Source: Ornithodoros turicata (taxonomy: Eukaryota > Arthropoda > Arachnida > Ixodida > Argasidae). Taken from it: a DNA stretch of 64,000 bases. The stretch lies in assembly GCF_037126465.1 (NCBI RefSeq), contig NC_088201.1:20816550-20880549 (forward strand). The letters run 5' to 3'. The position numbers and the translations under genes are program-made. The notes under the pieces are model-generated. The model did no database searches. It saw nothing but the letters and a program-made list of their open reading frames with translations, and was not told the DNA's origin. Shown in pieces: positions 10,694 to 20,989 of the stretch. Numbering within the stretch: the first letter of the stretch is position 1; every line of letters begins with the position of its first letter.

Positions 10694-12064
10694 CACAGTA
10701 AATTTTTTTACGCCCTTCCCGGTGTGAAAAGGGTGTACTATGAGGACATACCTGAATTACGCTTATACTACACTCAACTAAGCACCCGTGTTGGTGTAAA
10801 AGTGGAGTAATGTACCAATACACCCCGATCACGCTTATGTTACACACCATGCTAAATTTTGGAACACATATCAGTGCAACAGGGGTGTATGCCGCACAAT
10901 GCTCAAAGCTCCTGTAGTTTTCTTTTTCATTGTGAGAATATTTGCAATATATATATAACTTCCTATGTGTGTGTATAGATAACTTGGTACATACAGGTGG
11001 ATGCGAAAAGATATAGACCATAAGTAATGGAGAGACTTGGGAAGCTGTATAAGGATTAACAACAATTGCTACTTTTATTGCATTAACAAAATTAAATGGG
11101 AATTATGGGAATTACTCGAAACAGATTTACAGTCGTATTGCCAACTGTAGGACATCTGTAGTCAAAATTAGGGGTCGACGTTTTGGCAGTCACCGCTGCC
11201 CTCAGCAGGACTAAACTTGAAAATAGGTGACAGGGGCTTGACCCCCTAGCTGGAAGGTTTACTGGCGCGGGTGACATTGAAATTAAAATACATATGTGTA
11301 TGTAATTAAAGGGCTAATTACTGTGAGTGATTGTGATATTAATATACGAAAAGAAAAAGTAGAAGCAACCAAAGATTATGAACAGTTAGGAGCAAACAAG
11401 GGAAGTTCGACAGTAGCAGCCTTCAACTGGGCTTGCAAATGTCGAAGGCAGGCTGGTGTTGAAGTGTCGACTTGGTTAAAGCGGAAGCACTTGGCTTAGC
11501 TTGCAAAGCCTTTCTAAGCTCTTGGAGTGCAGAGCTAGCTAAACCCGAAGAGACCACTTCGCGTGGCATAGGGGTTAAGATCATCGCTTTCCACGCCGGT
11601 GACACGGGTTCGAATCCTGTCACCGTCTGGGTTTTCCGAAGGCTTTCCCCACGAATGTCAGTTCTGCCTGAAGTCAGCCCAGGACGCACACTACCCCCTC
11701 TGTTCCCCACTCCTTCCTACTGTCCTCTCTCCATCTGTCCACGCCTGTACGCCATTCATGGCCACAGTTGCTTCGCGGCGCTAGCACGGAATTAAAAATG
11801 CTGTAAGAGTCTAGATAGTTAAGATGTTCATACTTGCAAATGCAGGTTGCACTGCATCAGTGGAACTAGTGTTCCGTGAATTCCGGGAGCAAGCCTTCTT
11901 TCTTCGTTTTTTGGGTCAATACACCCAATAAACACCCTTCTTTTGGGTGCAACATGTCACACCCCCGTTACACCCATTATTGAGGTGTAGCATTTACACC
12001 CATAAGGGTGTGAGTTATCTAACACTCATTTTACACTCGTAGGGGCGTAAATAAATTTACTGTG
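10694..12064. mobile_element. family C MITE, TIR CACAGTAAATTT, TSD TA
   Basis: 1371 bp. The ends CACAGTAAATTTTTTTACG (left) and CACAGTAAATTTATTTACG (right, inward) are nearly identical, with further subterminal GGGTGTA/TACACCC repeats clustered at both sides (10710-10890, 11915-12040). TA flanks both ends (10692-10693, 12065-12066), and joining the flanks restores GGGGCGTACGCCT of family A. The interior contains a SINE (11551-11798). No transposase seen. CACA/CACT ends and 2-bp duplications fit a CACTA/EnSpm-like group (inferred). Confidence 0.8.
11551..11798 (+). mobile_element. tRNA-derived SINE (tick type 1)
   Basis: The head contains A-box-like TGGCATAGGGGTTAAG and a perfect B box GGTTCGAATCC (11607-11617), the internal RNA polymerase III promoter. 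The body continues with CCGAAGGCTTTCC and GAAGTCAGCCCAGGACGCA and ends with GCTTCGCGGCGCTAGCACGG and a short A-rich tail. The same body occurs reversed at 20690-20945. I recognise this body from tick sequences. Inserted inside family C. Confidence 0.82.
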
Positions 12065-12207
12065 TACGCCTCTTTGTGACCATTAACGTAACTGCATAAT
12101 GTCACAAAAAGGCGTACTTCTCGCGTTTTCAACAAGTCAGATGAGAGAATGATGTCATTTGGGGCTATGGTTGGCTAGGACCGTGGTATGCGGTGAAGTT
12201 CTGTTCT

Positions 12208-12425
12208 GGGAGGTGACCCGGGTTCGAATCTGGGCGCCAGCCGTCTTGGTGTTTCCCTGAGTTTTCTTCAGACGCTTCAAGACAAATGTCGGCATAGTCT
12301 CCTGTGAAGTCGGCCCAGGACGCGCGACCCCCCGCGATAGTCGTGTTGCTCCCCGCTTGAGTGGGGCTGATACGGCAAGCAGTTCCATCCAAGTTCCCCC
12401 TTCTGTCGCCCCCCCCCCCCAAAAG
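12208..12425 (+). mobile_element. tRNA-derived SINE (tick type 2)
   Basis: Starts exactly where the family A right arm stops. B box GGTTCGAATCT at 12231-12241, then a body with CTGAGTTTTCTTCAGACGC and GAAGTCGGCCCAGGACGCG, followed by a diverged 3' part and a 12-C tract (12409-12420). Other copies are at 20175-20380 (minus) and, as 3' fragments, at 3529, 17935, 23935, 48480, 49141 and 49855. Confidence 0.8.
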
Positions 12426-14183
12426 TAGTTCCCCCCTCTGTTTTTACAATGTACGCTTCCCATTTTCAAAAAAATGAGCAGAGAGAACGCGTGAAATTGA
12501 ATGCGATGTAGCGTACAGCAGTCTTTATAGTACCGTACGGCATTGCCCGCTACGCATAGTACATGATCCCTTCCTTCACTACTGCCGTGGAATACAGACC
12601 TTTAGAGTCCTCTATTCTGTACTAGCGTACGCTCACAATGTTTCCAACCTCTCGCGTTTTGAACTCCAGATGGCTACACTAACAATGATAGTGTGTCCTA
12701 ACAAAGTCCTCGAGTCTTTCTTTCTGTACGTCTTTATATGGAAAAGAGATTGAGTAGAATGCAGCATGGGCTGCCATGAAGTTGGCAATCCCATGAGTCA
12801 ACATCATTGCATAGATTGCCGGGCAAACATTCCACCCTCGCTGGCAGGGATTCACGTTCACTGGTGTCGGGGGATAATGCGGAATTATGAAGGCATAAAT
12901 TTCGATACCCTTCTCGTAGGCCCCTTTACCAACGAGGGGCGATTTGTAATCCGTCTTGCGCTCTTGGCGGTCTTACAGAAATATTTGAATGTACATTAAT
13001 ATTTCGAGCGGTCCCCATGGAGAGACATAAGTCTGTTTATAAGGCTCGCGTAAATGTTCCATCAAGTTAGCATACGTAGCGGCATTTTGATAAACAAGTT
13101 CCGATTTCATCGCAGGTGATTGATGCCTGTGGTGGCCGGTGAAGCGTGATGCCAGGCCTCACGAAACATATTGAAGTGATATAGGCGCAATGCTGCCGCC
13201 TAAATTTGCAACGTCTAGGCTATGTACACGGTGTCCCGAGAAACCCGTCAAAAATAATAACTATTTGACATATGAACGAGTGGTCAAAGGTGTTTAATTT
13301 TGCTATATTTTTCCCATTCACTGAACAGGTTTTCATCCCGTGATCCGCTGTGGCATCGATAATTCTTGAGAACGGAACCAGAGATCTTGTTCAGCCAAAG
13401 GCCCCTTCACCTACCGATTCACCGCATATGTCGCACGGACAACTGTCCTTCTTGCGACATGTCTGAGTCGGCGGAACTGAGTATAGGGTGACGCAAATGG
13501 TCGACCTTGCAACAGTCGAATGTGCCACGGTAAGATTCCTATAGAACCACTTCCGGTAGCCGGCAACGAGCGAAAATAATTGGCATTGCTGATTGCGGAA
13601 ATAATTATCAACTGTGGATTCATCGGTGGCGACTAGCTTTCGGTTTCCCCGCCTGTGGAGGCGTGGGTTGCTTCCAGGCAGTCAGGGCAGGACTCCACGC
13701 ACACATCATCCGTGAGCAGCCATTGTACAAACTTGTGGAGTTCCCTCGTAGCTTTCTAGCATCTACCGGTCTCTTTCATCATAATCAAGGTGTGTGGCAA
13801 ATCGAGTTGTAGTAAGCACACTATGACAGCGGCTCTTCCGGATTTCCAGGATTGTTAGCATTCTATGGCATGCACAAAAAGCAATCTCCTCTTGGGAGCG
13901 TTGTTATCCGGTATGTAAGATAGAGTTTCTGTCGGTGTAAAGGAGGCTATCTCCATATGCAGTTCTCCTGTGGCAAAACATACTCTTACTGACACTTGAT
14001 AACAATACACATTCTTACAGAGAACCTGTGCTTTCTAAAGAGATGAGTCACCCAGTTCCATACAGCTTAGCCACGCAGTTTAAGGATAAGTCGCATTTTG
14101 TTAACATGATCAATGAGGAAAATGTCGCAATAAAAGTCCTTGACTGCGCCCATGAAGAGCCGTATCCGGGACCGATGACGGTA
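12426..14183. other. unique DNA, no gene seen
   Basis: A GGTGTCCCGAGAAACCCGTC segment near 13220 resembles ends of dispersed repeats but no partner end was found. Small open frames lack domains. Confidence 0.45.
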
Positions 14184-14344
14184 GACAGAACTTGACTGCA
14201 TAACACGGCCCTGGTCAACCATCATCCCCAATAACATCAGGGATGTACGCCTTTTTGTGCCACTTATGCAGTTGTGTTAATTTTCACAAAATAGGCGTAA
14301 GCCTCTTGCTTTAAAAACATCAGGAGTGATAATGGTATCATTCT

Positions 14345-15324
14345 TCAAAAAAATTATGGATTGGTGTAACACGTGGAAGATGGATTTAAATGTTAACAAA
14401 TGCAAGATGCTGCGCGTATCTCGTTCAAATACTCCTGTTCCATATTATTACTTGTACAACACCGCCCTTGATCATGTTTCGTCATATAAGTACCTCGGTG
14501 TCCACATTACTTCCTCTCTTACCTGGTCGCTCCATATTAATTCCGTTATTAACAACGCTAACCGTACTTTAGGCTACTTACGGCGGAATTTTTCCGCAGC
14601 TCCTCGTTCACTAAAACTGTTACTTTATAAAACACTAGTCCGGCCTAAACTAGAATACGCTGCGTCCATATGGGACCCCTCTTCTAATTCTTTGACCATT
14701 TCAATCGAGCTCATACAAAATAATGCCGCACGTTTCATTACCCACAACTATTGCCGTGCTGCTAGTGTCACCATTATGAAAGAGTCGTTATCACTTCCGT
14801 CACTAGCCTCTCGGCGTAAACTTTCTCGTCTATCATTATTTCACAAAGTTTACCATCAGATTCCTGCGCTACGCGCTCAGTTGTTACCGCCTCCTTCCTA
14901 TGTTTCATCTCGCTTAGATCATCAACACAAAGTTGGCATTGCTCCCTGCCATACATCTGCCTGTTCTCATTCTTTTATTCCCCGCACATCGGAAGAGTGG
15001 AACCGCCTTCCAGGTAACATCACTCACATATATGGCCATTCAAAGTTCAATGCTGCACTAATTACTTTACTAGAGTTTTCTAATTGATTGTGATATTTAT
15101 GGTGTACTACATAGCAATGTTACATTTTGTTATTTATGTTGTTCATTGTGACTTATGTGACTTATTTTAGTGTTATTCATCTAATTGCTTTTGTATTTTC
15201 TGTACTGTTGTGCTTATTCTGACCTGTATTTATTACCTTTGTATATTGTGTTTGTGTGTAATAACCCACTCCCCTCTGTAATGCCTTCGGGCCTTGAGGA
15301 GTAAATAAATAAATAAATAAATAA
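14345..15324 (+). mobile_element. 5'-truncated non-LTR retrotransposon with (TAAA)n tail
   Basis: The insertion is flanked by ATTCT on both sides (14340-14344 and 15325-15329) and ends with a TAAATAAATAAATAAA tail. Between the end of the reading frame (15087) and the tail lies a roughly 215-bp T-rich 3' UTR. 5' truncation, tail and short target duplication are signatures of LINE retrotransposition. Because it interrupts a family A copy it is younger than that copy. Confidence 0.88.
14347..15087 (+). CDS. LINE reverse transcriptase C-terminal (thumb/connection) fragment
   Basis: An intact 246-codon open frame that is the end of a LINE ORF2. Recognisable blocks: WCNTWKMDLNVNKCKMLRVS just after the catalytic region, YKYLGVHITSSLTWS, INSVINNANRTLGYLRRNF, LYKTLVRPKLEYAASIWDP and, at the C-terminus, FIPRTSEEWNRLPG. 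These blocks are typical of jockey/CR1-type reverse transcriptases. The catalytic YADD and everything upstream are lost by 5' truncation, so it has no start codon of its own and no activity. The frame begins inside the flanking MITE only by chance. The absence of stops suggests a fairly recent insertion. Confidence 0.9.
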   Translation, partial: KKIMDWCNTWKMDLNVNKCKMLRVSRSNTPVPYYYLYNTALDHVSSYKYLGVHITSSLTWSLHINSVINNANRTLGYLRRNFSAAPRSLKLLLYKTLVRPKLEYAASIWDPSSNSLTISIELIQNNAARFITHNYCRAASVTIMKESLSLPSLASRRKLSRLSLFHKVYHQIPALRAQLLPPPSYVSSRLDHQHKVGIAPCHTSACSHSFIPRTSEEWNRLPGNITHIYGHSKFNAALITLLEFSN

Positions 15325-15382
15325 ATTCTGTGCTACGGTTGGCCGTCAACGTACTATGTGGTGAAGTGCTGTTTCAAGAGTG

Positions 15383-15841
15383 TAGATCTTTAATCGTCTG
15401 CAAATCAATTATAACGCAAATCTTAACAGGCGCATTATTTTTTCACTGGCTTGGTAATAATAACATGGAGTAGTTTAAAACGCATAGGGCTGTTGCAGCG
15501 AAGTTTGCACAGCGCCATTTCTGGCCCAAGCGGCCACGAATCCAACAGTAGGTAGTTTCCTCACCGGGTTCTGCATGGTGTTTCAAGCGGTATGGCGCCA
15601 AGGAAAGCTACAAAACTCGTAGGAAACCCACAGAAAAAGCGATGCATCTTGCCAAGTGCGAACAACTCGAGACCATGTATTTGAAGGTGCCGCGTCGTCT
15701 GCTAAACTACCGCGCGTTGCATATTTTGGGGCGCTGATGTTGCTGCTCGCGCGCGCCACCTGGCCCGTAGAAACAGGTCTATGTCAGTCAACCTATTTCT
15801 GTGGGGACATGCTGCACGCGCTGCAGGGTGCACCCTAAAGA
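15383..15841. other. unique DNA
   Basis: No gene or repeat recognised. Confidence 0.4.
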
Positions 15842-15960
15842 CAGAACCTCACTGTACCACCAATTTAGATATACGTTAATTGCCACAAAAAGGTGTACGC
15901 CTCCCATGTTCCACAAAATCAGGAGCGAGAACGACATCATTCCGTATGGCGGTTGGAATT
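15842..15960. repeat. family A fragment (right half)
   Basis: Matches AGAACCTCACTG at the left, CACAAAAAGGTGTACGCCTCC and the right arm to GGCGGTTGG. Both ends are decayed. Confidence 0.65.
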
Positions 15961-16137
15961 GAATAAAATTTTTGAGAACGTTCGCGTTTCTTCGTTCCCT
16001 CTCTTATAATTCATCAGTTCATTTAAATAGATTCATTGATGATGCCACCGAAATTGATTGTTTTCCTTCCTTTGAGTTGCAAACAGCTCTTTGGTTGACG
16101 CCACCATTCGCCAAGTCAGCTTCACCTCACTGCCGAA

Positions 16138-16290
16138 ATGTTTTTTTTTGGGGGGGCGAGGAACACTGTCAAAGCCGCCCTAAACTAACCTAAAATATCA
16201 CTGAGCTAACCGAAACTGGTGATATTTCAATTTCGATTAGTGCGGCTTTGGCAGTTTGCCTCCCCCCCCCCCCCCTTCCCAAAAAAATGC
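16138..16290. repeat. imperfect foldback with G/C tracts
   Basis: T9G7 followed by CGAGGAACACTGTCAAAGCC on the left pairs with GGCTTTGGCAGTTTGCCTCC, a 15-C tract and A7 on the right. Roughly 60-nt imperfect arms. ATG adjoins both ends, which could be a 3-bp duplication, but the homopolymers make the boundary unsure. Confidence 0.55.
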
Positions 16291-16709
16291 CGCGCACTGT
16301 TCGCCACGGGAGCAAAATTAGAACTAGGTTTTTATTTCTTTAATGCAAGGTTCGACCTTCCAGTGCGAATTTCTACTTGACCTACTCGCGTTGTTGTAAT
16401 AGCCTCTTGTTAGTCTCTAACAGTGGTTGTAACCTGTAAGGTAAGGGGAAAAAAAAGAAATTAATTTGTTGTATTCAACAAATTGTTGACACCGTGCATA
16501 TCTGCAGTTCAATTATTTGTGCTTGGTACGCTGGCTCGGTTTTATTGATACCGCACAAAGTATGCGCAGCAGTATAGTATGTAAAACGTCAAACTGGGCC
16601 TGTTGGCACGACATGACGAAATTAAAAGCGCTAAAAACAGACGAGTATAGTTATTTCGAGTTAATTTCGAGTTAATTTCGCAGTATAGTATGACTATGCA
16701 CGCATACGC
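16291..16709. other. unique DNA
   Basis: Contains a small internal duplication GAGTTAATTTCGAGTTAATTT near 16657-16679. No gene seen. Confidence 0.4.
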
Positions 16710-16711
16710 TA

Positions 16712-16960
16712 CACTCTTAGAAATGAACTTCACCGCATAGCACGCTCATAGCCAACCGTCATCTCGAATGATATCGTTATCTGCCCTGACCTGTTGAAAA
16801 CGGGAGGCGTACGCCTTTTTTGTGACACTTATGCTGTTCATAATTGTCACGAAAAAGGCGTACGCCTCCCGTTTTCAACAGGTCAGGGCAGATAACGATA
16901 TCATTCGAGATGACGGTTGGCTATGAGCGTGCTATGCGGTGAAGTTCATTTTTAAGAGTG
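16712..16960. mobile_element. family A foldback MITE, complete, TSD TA
   Basis: 249 bp; two 116-nt arms with about two mismatches around a 17-nt loop (CTTATGCTGTTCATAAT). Ends CACTCTTAGAAATGAAC and CACTCTTAAAAATGAAC. TA flanks both sides. Variants not seen in other copies (CTCATAGCC, CCGTCATC, CTGACCTG) are present in both arms. Confidence 0.92.
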
Positions 16961-16962
16961 TA

Positions 16963-17934
16963 GGCTGTGGGTGCAAAAAACGACAGGATGGGAGTTGGCA
17001 TACTGTAAAACGCGTATACGTTGAAAGTATGTCAAAACACAAGGAGACGAGGAGGTGGGTCCTCTGTTCTATACTATGGTTATGCAGAACGCATATTTCT
17101 ACGTACAGCTTTGTAACGGACTACCGATTCTTTCCGTCAACGTCAGTGCTATGTTGTGATTTGGATGGGCTGCATTCTGGAAATTGTTCTGTATACGTAA
17201 CAATAGATTGCTCCTTGCATATCGCCATCGAAATCAACACCGACATCCAAATACGATGGAAACGGTCTCGGCGGCGCAAAACGAACGCGTCCCGATATTA
17301 CTCCGAAATGGATTGAGAAATAAAATCTTTCAGGAGGACATATCTCCATATCAAATATGGTTCAAAGGCCGGGAATAATATAACGCTGCCTACGAATATC
17401 TTATATCCCATATTTTTTTTGAGAAAGAAAGAAGTATTATCTTCATTCTATATAGGCGAGGGGAACAGGCGGGACCCGCAGAAATGACGTTGCTTATTTT
17501 GCATACAGAGGCAGATTTCTTCGAATCTCCAAGCTGTTGCGTGCACTCCGGCCTTAAAATGAAGATTTCGACGTTGCCTAGACGAAATAAGCACGCGGAG
17601 ATGGAATGGTCTTCCATTTTGCTTCTCTTTTGATATCTCGTCGTAGCATTTGTTCTATGCACATGCCTCGGATAATTATCCTAGAGAAAGAGGTCCAATT
17701 TAAATAGTTATGGCGTGAGCGCCGCGTTGCTGCTGTTGCAAAGCGAATCTCTCGTCGGCTGTTTTAATATAACTTGGATATGACTCTCAAGTGAACATTG
17801 GCTATTTGTTACTTTTCTACGACTTACGCATTTTTCATATAGAGGGCGTTACACATACAGAAGAGCACGGATATAACAAAAGCAAATAACGAGCTATTGT
17901 ATATATACAAACTTTGGTATGAGCAACCGGCACG
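16963..17934. other. unique DNA, no gene seen
   Basis: Open frames up to 125 codons (16939-17316) start inside the MITE and have no domain. No repeat recognised. Confidence 0.45.
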
Positions 17935-17984
17935 CCCCGTGGTGGTGGTGGTGAAAGGGATCGCCGTTGTCGGCCTCACAGAAC
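17935..17984 (-). repeat. SINE type 2 3'-end fragment
   Basis: On the minus strand CTGTGAGGCCGACAACGGCG then a (CAC)n tail. Abuts the left end of the next family A copy. Confidence 0.65.
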
Positions 17985-18226
17985 CTAAAATAGAACTTCA
18001 CTGCATAACACGCGCCTAGCCAACCATCACCCTGAAAGACATCGTTCTCTCCCCGGATTTGTTAGAAACCGGAGGCGTACACCTTTTTGTGGCACTTATG
18101 TAGTTATGGTGAGGGTCGCAGAGGGGCGTACGCCCCCCCCCCCCCCGCTATCTACAAATCATGAGTGATAACAGTATCATTGTATGCAATGGTTGGCCTT
18201 CAACGTGTTACGTGGTGAAGATTCCA
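17985..18226. mobile_element. family A MITE, diverged
   Basis: Left arm CTAAAATAGAACTTCACTGC onward; right arm to GTTACGTGGTGAAGATTCC. The motif CGCCTCCCG of the right arm has become a 14-C run (18133-18146). A different loop with GAGGGTCGCAGAGGGG marks a subfamily shared with the copies at 18254 and 19254. Confidence 0.7.
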
Positions 18227-18253
18227 CACACTAAAAACAGAGCTCGTCGGTCA

Positions 18254-18434
18254 CACTCCTAAAACGGAACTTCACCGGATAACACGCTCCTAGCCAACCA
18301 TCATCCCGAAAGACATCGTGATCTCCCCTGATTTTTTGGAAACCGGAGGCGTATACCTTTTTGTGGCACTTATGCTGTTATGTTGAGGGCCGCAGAGGGG
18401 CGTACGCCTCCCGCTATCTACAAATCATGAGTGA
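18254..18434. mobile_element. family A MITE, right end missing
   Basis: CACTCCTAAAACGGAACTTC start, same loop subfamily as the previous copy, breaks off after AAATCATGAGTGATAAC where a GAGAGCGGATTTTTATGCAC segment begins. Confidence 0.7.
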
Positions 18435-18489
18435 TAACCAGAGAGCGGATTTTTATGCACAAACGCTGTTCGTTGCATGAATCGTTCTA

Positions 18490-18738
18490 CACTCTTAAAA
18501 ATGAACTTCACCGCATAGCACGCTCCTAGCCAACCATAATCTCAAATGATATCGTTATCTGCCCTGATTTGTTGAAAACGGGAGGTGTACGCCTTTTCTG
18601 TGACACTTATGCTGTTCATAATTGTCACAGAAAAGGCGTACGCCTCCCGTTTTCAACAAATCAGGGCAGATAACGATATCATTTGAGATTATGGTTGGCT
18701 AGGAGCGTGCTATGCGGTGAAGTTCATTTTTAAGAGTG
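18490..18738. mobile_element. family A foldback MITE, best preserved, TSD TA
   Basis: 249 bp; arms of 116 nt match at 115 positions; loop 17 nt. Ends CACTCTTAAAAATGAACTTC. TA at 18488-18489 and 18739-18740. Copy-specific changes CATAATCTCAAATG and TTTTCTGTGACA appear in both arms. If transcribed it would form a 116-bp nearly perfect RNA duplex. It has no reading frame of note. Confidence 0.95.
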
Positions 18739-18740
18739 TA

Positions 18741-19165
18741 GGCCATCCAACCTTCAGAATCGTATCGTTTTATCTTCCGATTGGAAAGAAAGTTGAATCA
18801 TAAAAAGGTGTGCGCCCCCTTTCTCAGCTTATCGGGAGACAGAGTGATATCATCCGCGATGATGATTTGCATGCTTGCTATGCGGTCAAGAGCGCCCCCT
18901 GTTAGCGCATAAAAATCCGCGCCCTCTATAGAGAGCGGATTTTTAGGCACTAACAGGTAGCGCTCTATAGGCCAGCCAACGTTCAGAATAATATCGTTTT
19001 ATCTTCCGAGTGGAAGAGAAGTTTATACATAAAAAGGTGTGGACCCCCTTTCTCAGCTAATCGGGAGATAGAGTAATATAATATCACCTGGGATGCTGAT
19101 TGGCATACAGCGTGTTATGCGGTCAAGAGGGCCTGTTAGTACTGTTAGTGCCCAAAAATCCGCTC
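18741..19165. repeat. two diverged family A-related units and an inverted repeat
   Basis: Two related units (about 18745-18890 and 18962-19130) share GAATMRTATCGTTTTATCTTC, a CCCCCTTTCTCAGCTWATCG arm and a TGCTATGCGGTCAAGAG end. Between them is an inverted repeat with arms CTGTTAGCGCATAAAAATCC and GGATTTTTAGGCACTAACAG (about 18900-18951). Confidence 0.6.
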
Positions 19166-19695
19166 TCTAATGATAACAGTATAATCGTATGCAATGGTTG
19201 GCCTTCAGCGTGCTACGTGGTGAAGCTCCTTTTAGAGTGAGAAGATTGTTTCACACTCTAAAAACAGAACTCGTCGGTCACACTCTTACCGCATAACTTC
19301 ACCGCATAACACGCTCCTAGAAAACCATCATCCCGAAAGACATCGTTCTCTTCCCTGATTTGTTGGAAACCGGAGGCGTGCACCTTTTTATGGCATATAT
19401 GCAGTTATGTTGAGGGTCGCAGAGGGGCGTACGCCCCGCGCTCTCTACAAGTCATGAGCGATAACAGTATCATTGTATGCAATGATTGGCCTTCAGCGTG
19501 TTACGTGGTGAAGTTTTGTTTGTAGAGTGTAAAGGAAAAGAAGATTGTTTCACCGCAGAGGGGCGTACGCATCCCGCTTTCCACAAATAATTAGTGATAA
19601 CAGTTTCACTGTATGCAATGGTTGGCCTTCAGCGTGTTACGTGGTGAAGCTCTTTTTAGAGTGATTAGATTGTTTCACACCCTAAAAACAGAATT
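19166..19695. repeat. family A array, fragmented copies
   Basis: At least three partial copies: right end 19166-19235; copy with CACTCTAAAAACAGAAC from about 19256 to 19526; right half 19555-19675. They abut or overlap, and the left terminus is duplicated at 19254-19300. Confidence 0.65.
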
Positions 19696-19963
19696 TGTCA
19701 AGCAGAACTTGCAGAGAAACAGAACTTGCCAAACAGTCAAACTTCTCAGAACTTGTCACGCTAGAATCTAGCTTTTTGTCCTGAGCCCCACCACTGTTTC
19801 CGAGGCAGCAACAACATTTCAGCCCAATAGTGGCTCCATATTGGCAATACCGGCCCAGCATAGGCCCAGTATTTATCAGTATTTCCGATATTCAGTCAAT
19901 ATTAGGCATAGATGTTGTGCTGCTTGAGTTGTAGAAATAAAGCTCGAACTCAAACTCGTCGGT
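19696..19963. other. unique or unassigned DNA
   Basis: Includes a run of short repeats of CAGAACTTG and CCAGCATAGGCCCAGTATT. No gene. Confidence 0.4.
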
Positions 19964-20174
19964 TGCACTCTTGAAGCAGAACAGAACGCATAACACGCTC
20001 CCAGCCAACCATCATCAAAGACATCGTTCTCTCCCCTGATTCGCTGAAAACGCGAGGCGCACGCCTTTTTGTGACACTTATGCAGACATGTCAAGTGTCA
20101 CAAAAGGCCCCGCGCTTTGCACAAATCAGGAGTGATAACGTTATCCTTCTGTGCAATGGTTGGCCTTCAACGTG
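19964..20174. mobile_element. family A MITE truncated by SINE
   Basis: CACTCTTGAAGCAGAAC start; central CGCCTTTTTGTGACACTTATG; stops at GGCCTTCAACGTGG where the reverse SINE begins. Confidence 0.7.
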
Positions 20175-20380
20175 GAGGTCGATGTGGTCACGGAACTGCT
20201 TGCCGTAGTCGGCCACGCTCAGGTGGGCAACGTCACGAGTATGGCGGTGGAGGATCGTGCATCCTGGGCCGACTTCACAGGGGACTGGGCCGACGTTTGT
20301 CTTAAAGCGTCTGAGGAAAACCAAGGGAAAACACCCAGACAAGCACAGCCAGATACGAACTCGGGTCACCTCCTAGTCTC
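20175..20380 (-). mobile_element. SINE type 2, nearly full length, minus
   Basis: On the minus strand the B box region reads GGTGACCCGAGTTCG near 20360. The body follows (GTCTGGGTGTTTTCCC, AAGACAAACGTCGGCC, GTCGGCCCAGGATGCACG) and then the 3' end near GGCCGACTACGGCAAGC. A diverged copy relative to 12208-12425. Confidence 0.78.
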
Positions 20381-20412
20381 GGCGTGGAATTCATCATACG
20401 GCGCAGAGCGCG

Positions 20413-20685
20413 CACTTTTAAAACAGAACTTCACCACATAACACGCCGAAGGCCATAAATCTACCCCAATCACCTTTTTCTGTTTTGACAGTGATATGGG
20501 ACAACTATATCGCTGATATGAAACCGGCTATATCGAATGATATCGCTTCTGGTTTTAGGAGAGAGCGGGGCGTACGCCTTGTTGTGTCAATTTTCATGTA
20601 TTCAAATTGTTATAAAAAGGCGTACGCCTCCCAGTTTCAACAAACTATAAACAACCTAGGAAAGAGCCTCTATGGTGGATGATTT
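20413..20685. mobile_element. family A MITE, diverged
   Basis: CACTTTTAAAACAGAACTTC left end; CGGGGCGTACGCCTTG and AAAAAGGCGTACGCCTCCC central palindrome; right arm lost. Confidence 0.6.
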
Positions 20686-20689
20686 TTTT

Positions 20690-20945
20690 TTTGAATTCTG
20701 TGTTAGTGCCGCGAAGCAACTGCGGTTTTGAGCGGCGTACAGCCGTGTACAGATGGAGAGAGGACAGGAAGAAGGAGTGGGGGACAGGGGATTAGTATGC
20801 GTCCTGGGTCGACTTCAGGGGGAACAGTGCCAACATTCGTCTGGAAAGCCTGTCAGAAAACCCAGGGGAACCTCAGACAGCACACCCGATGGTAGTGTTC
20901 GTACCGACCACCTCCCAGTCTTCAGCACGACCTTGGCTACCACCA
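20690..20945 (-). mobile_element. SINE type 1, minus
   Basis: On the minus strand it carries CTGGGAGGTGGTCGGTACG, GGTGTGCTGTCTGAGG, CCCCCTGAAGTCGACCCAG, CTCTCTCCATCTGTACACG and GCTTCGCGGCACTAACACAG with an A tail (T run at about 20682-20691). It is the same family as 11551-11798. The B box is mutated. Confidence 0.8.
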
Positions 20946-20989
20946 ACTAACAGACGCTTTTACCCGCGCGGTCATGCCGCTGGTCTGAG

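Larger units (their letters stand above)
10630..12207. mobile_element. family A foldback MITE split by family C element
   Basis: The left arm (10630-10693) and right arm (12065-12207) match family A: CACTCCTGATTTGTGGAAAG on the left; AAAAAGGCGTAC and GGTATGCGGTGAAGTTCTG on the right. The left terminus is lost and the right terminus is cut where a SINE begins. The break between the arms is filled by family C with a duplicated TA. Confidence 0.75.
14184..15382. mobile_element. family A MITE split by a LINE
   Basis: Left part 14184-14344 includes GATGTACGCCTTTTTGTG, the loop region and AGGAGTGATAATGGTATCATTC. Right part 15325-15382 has GGTTGGCCGTCAACG and GTGGTGAAGTGCTGTTTCAAG then AGTG. Joining them gives the usual family A order, so the intervening 980 bp is a later insertion. 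Confidence 0.8.

Noticed and set aside
16712..16960. Tc1/mariner origin of family A because of flanking TA
   Set aside because: Other copies have matched TG, CA or AA flanks, so TA is only a preference.
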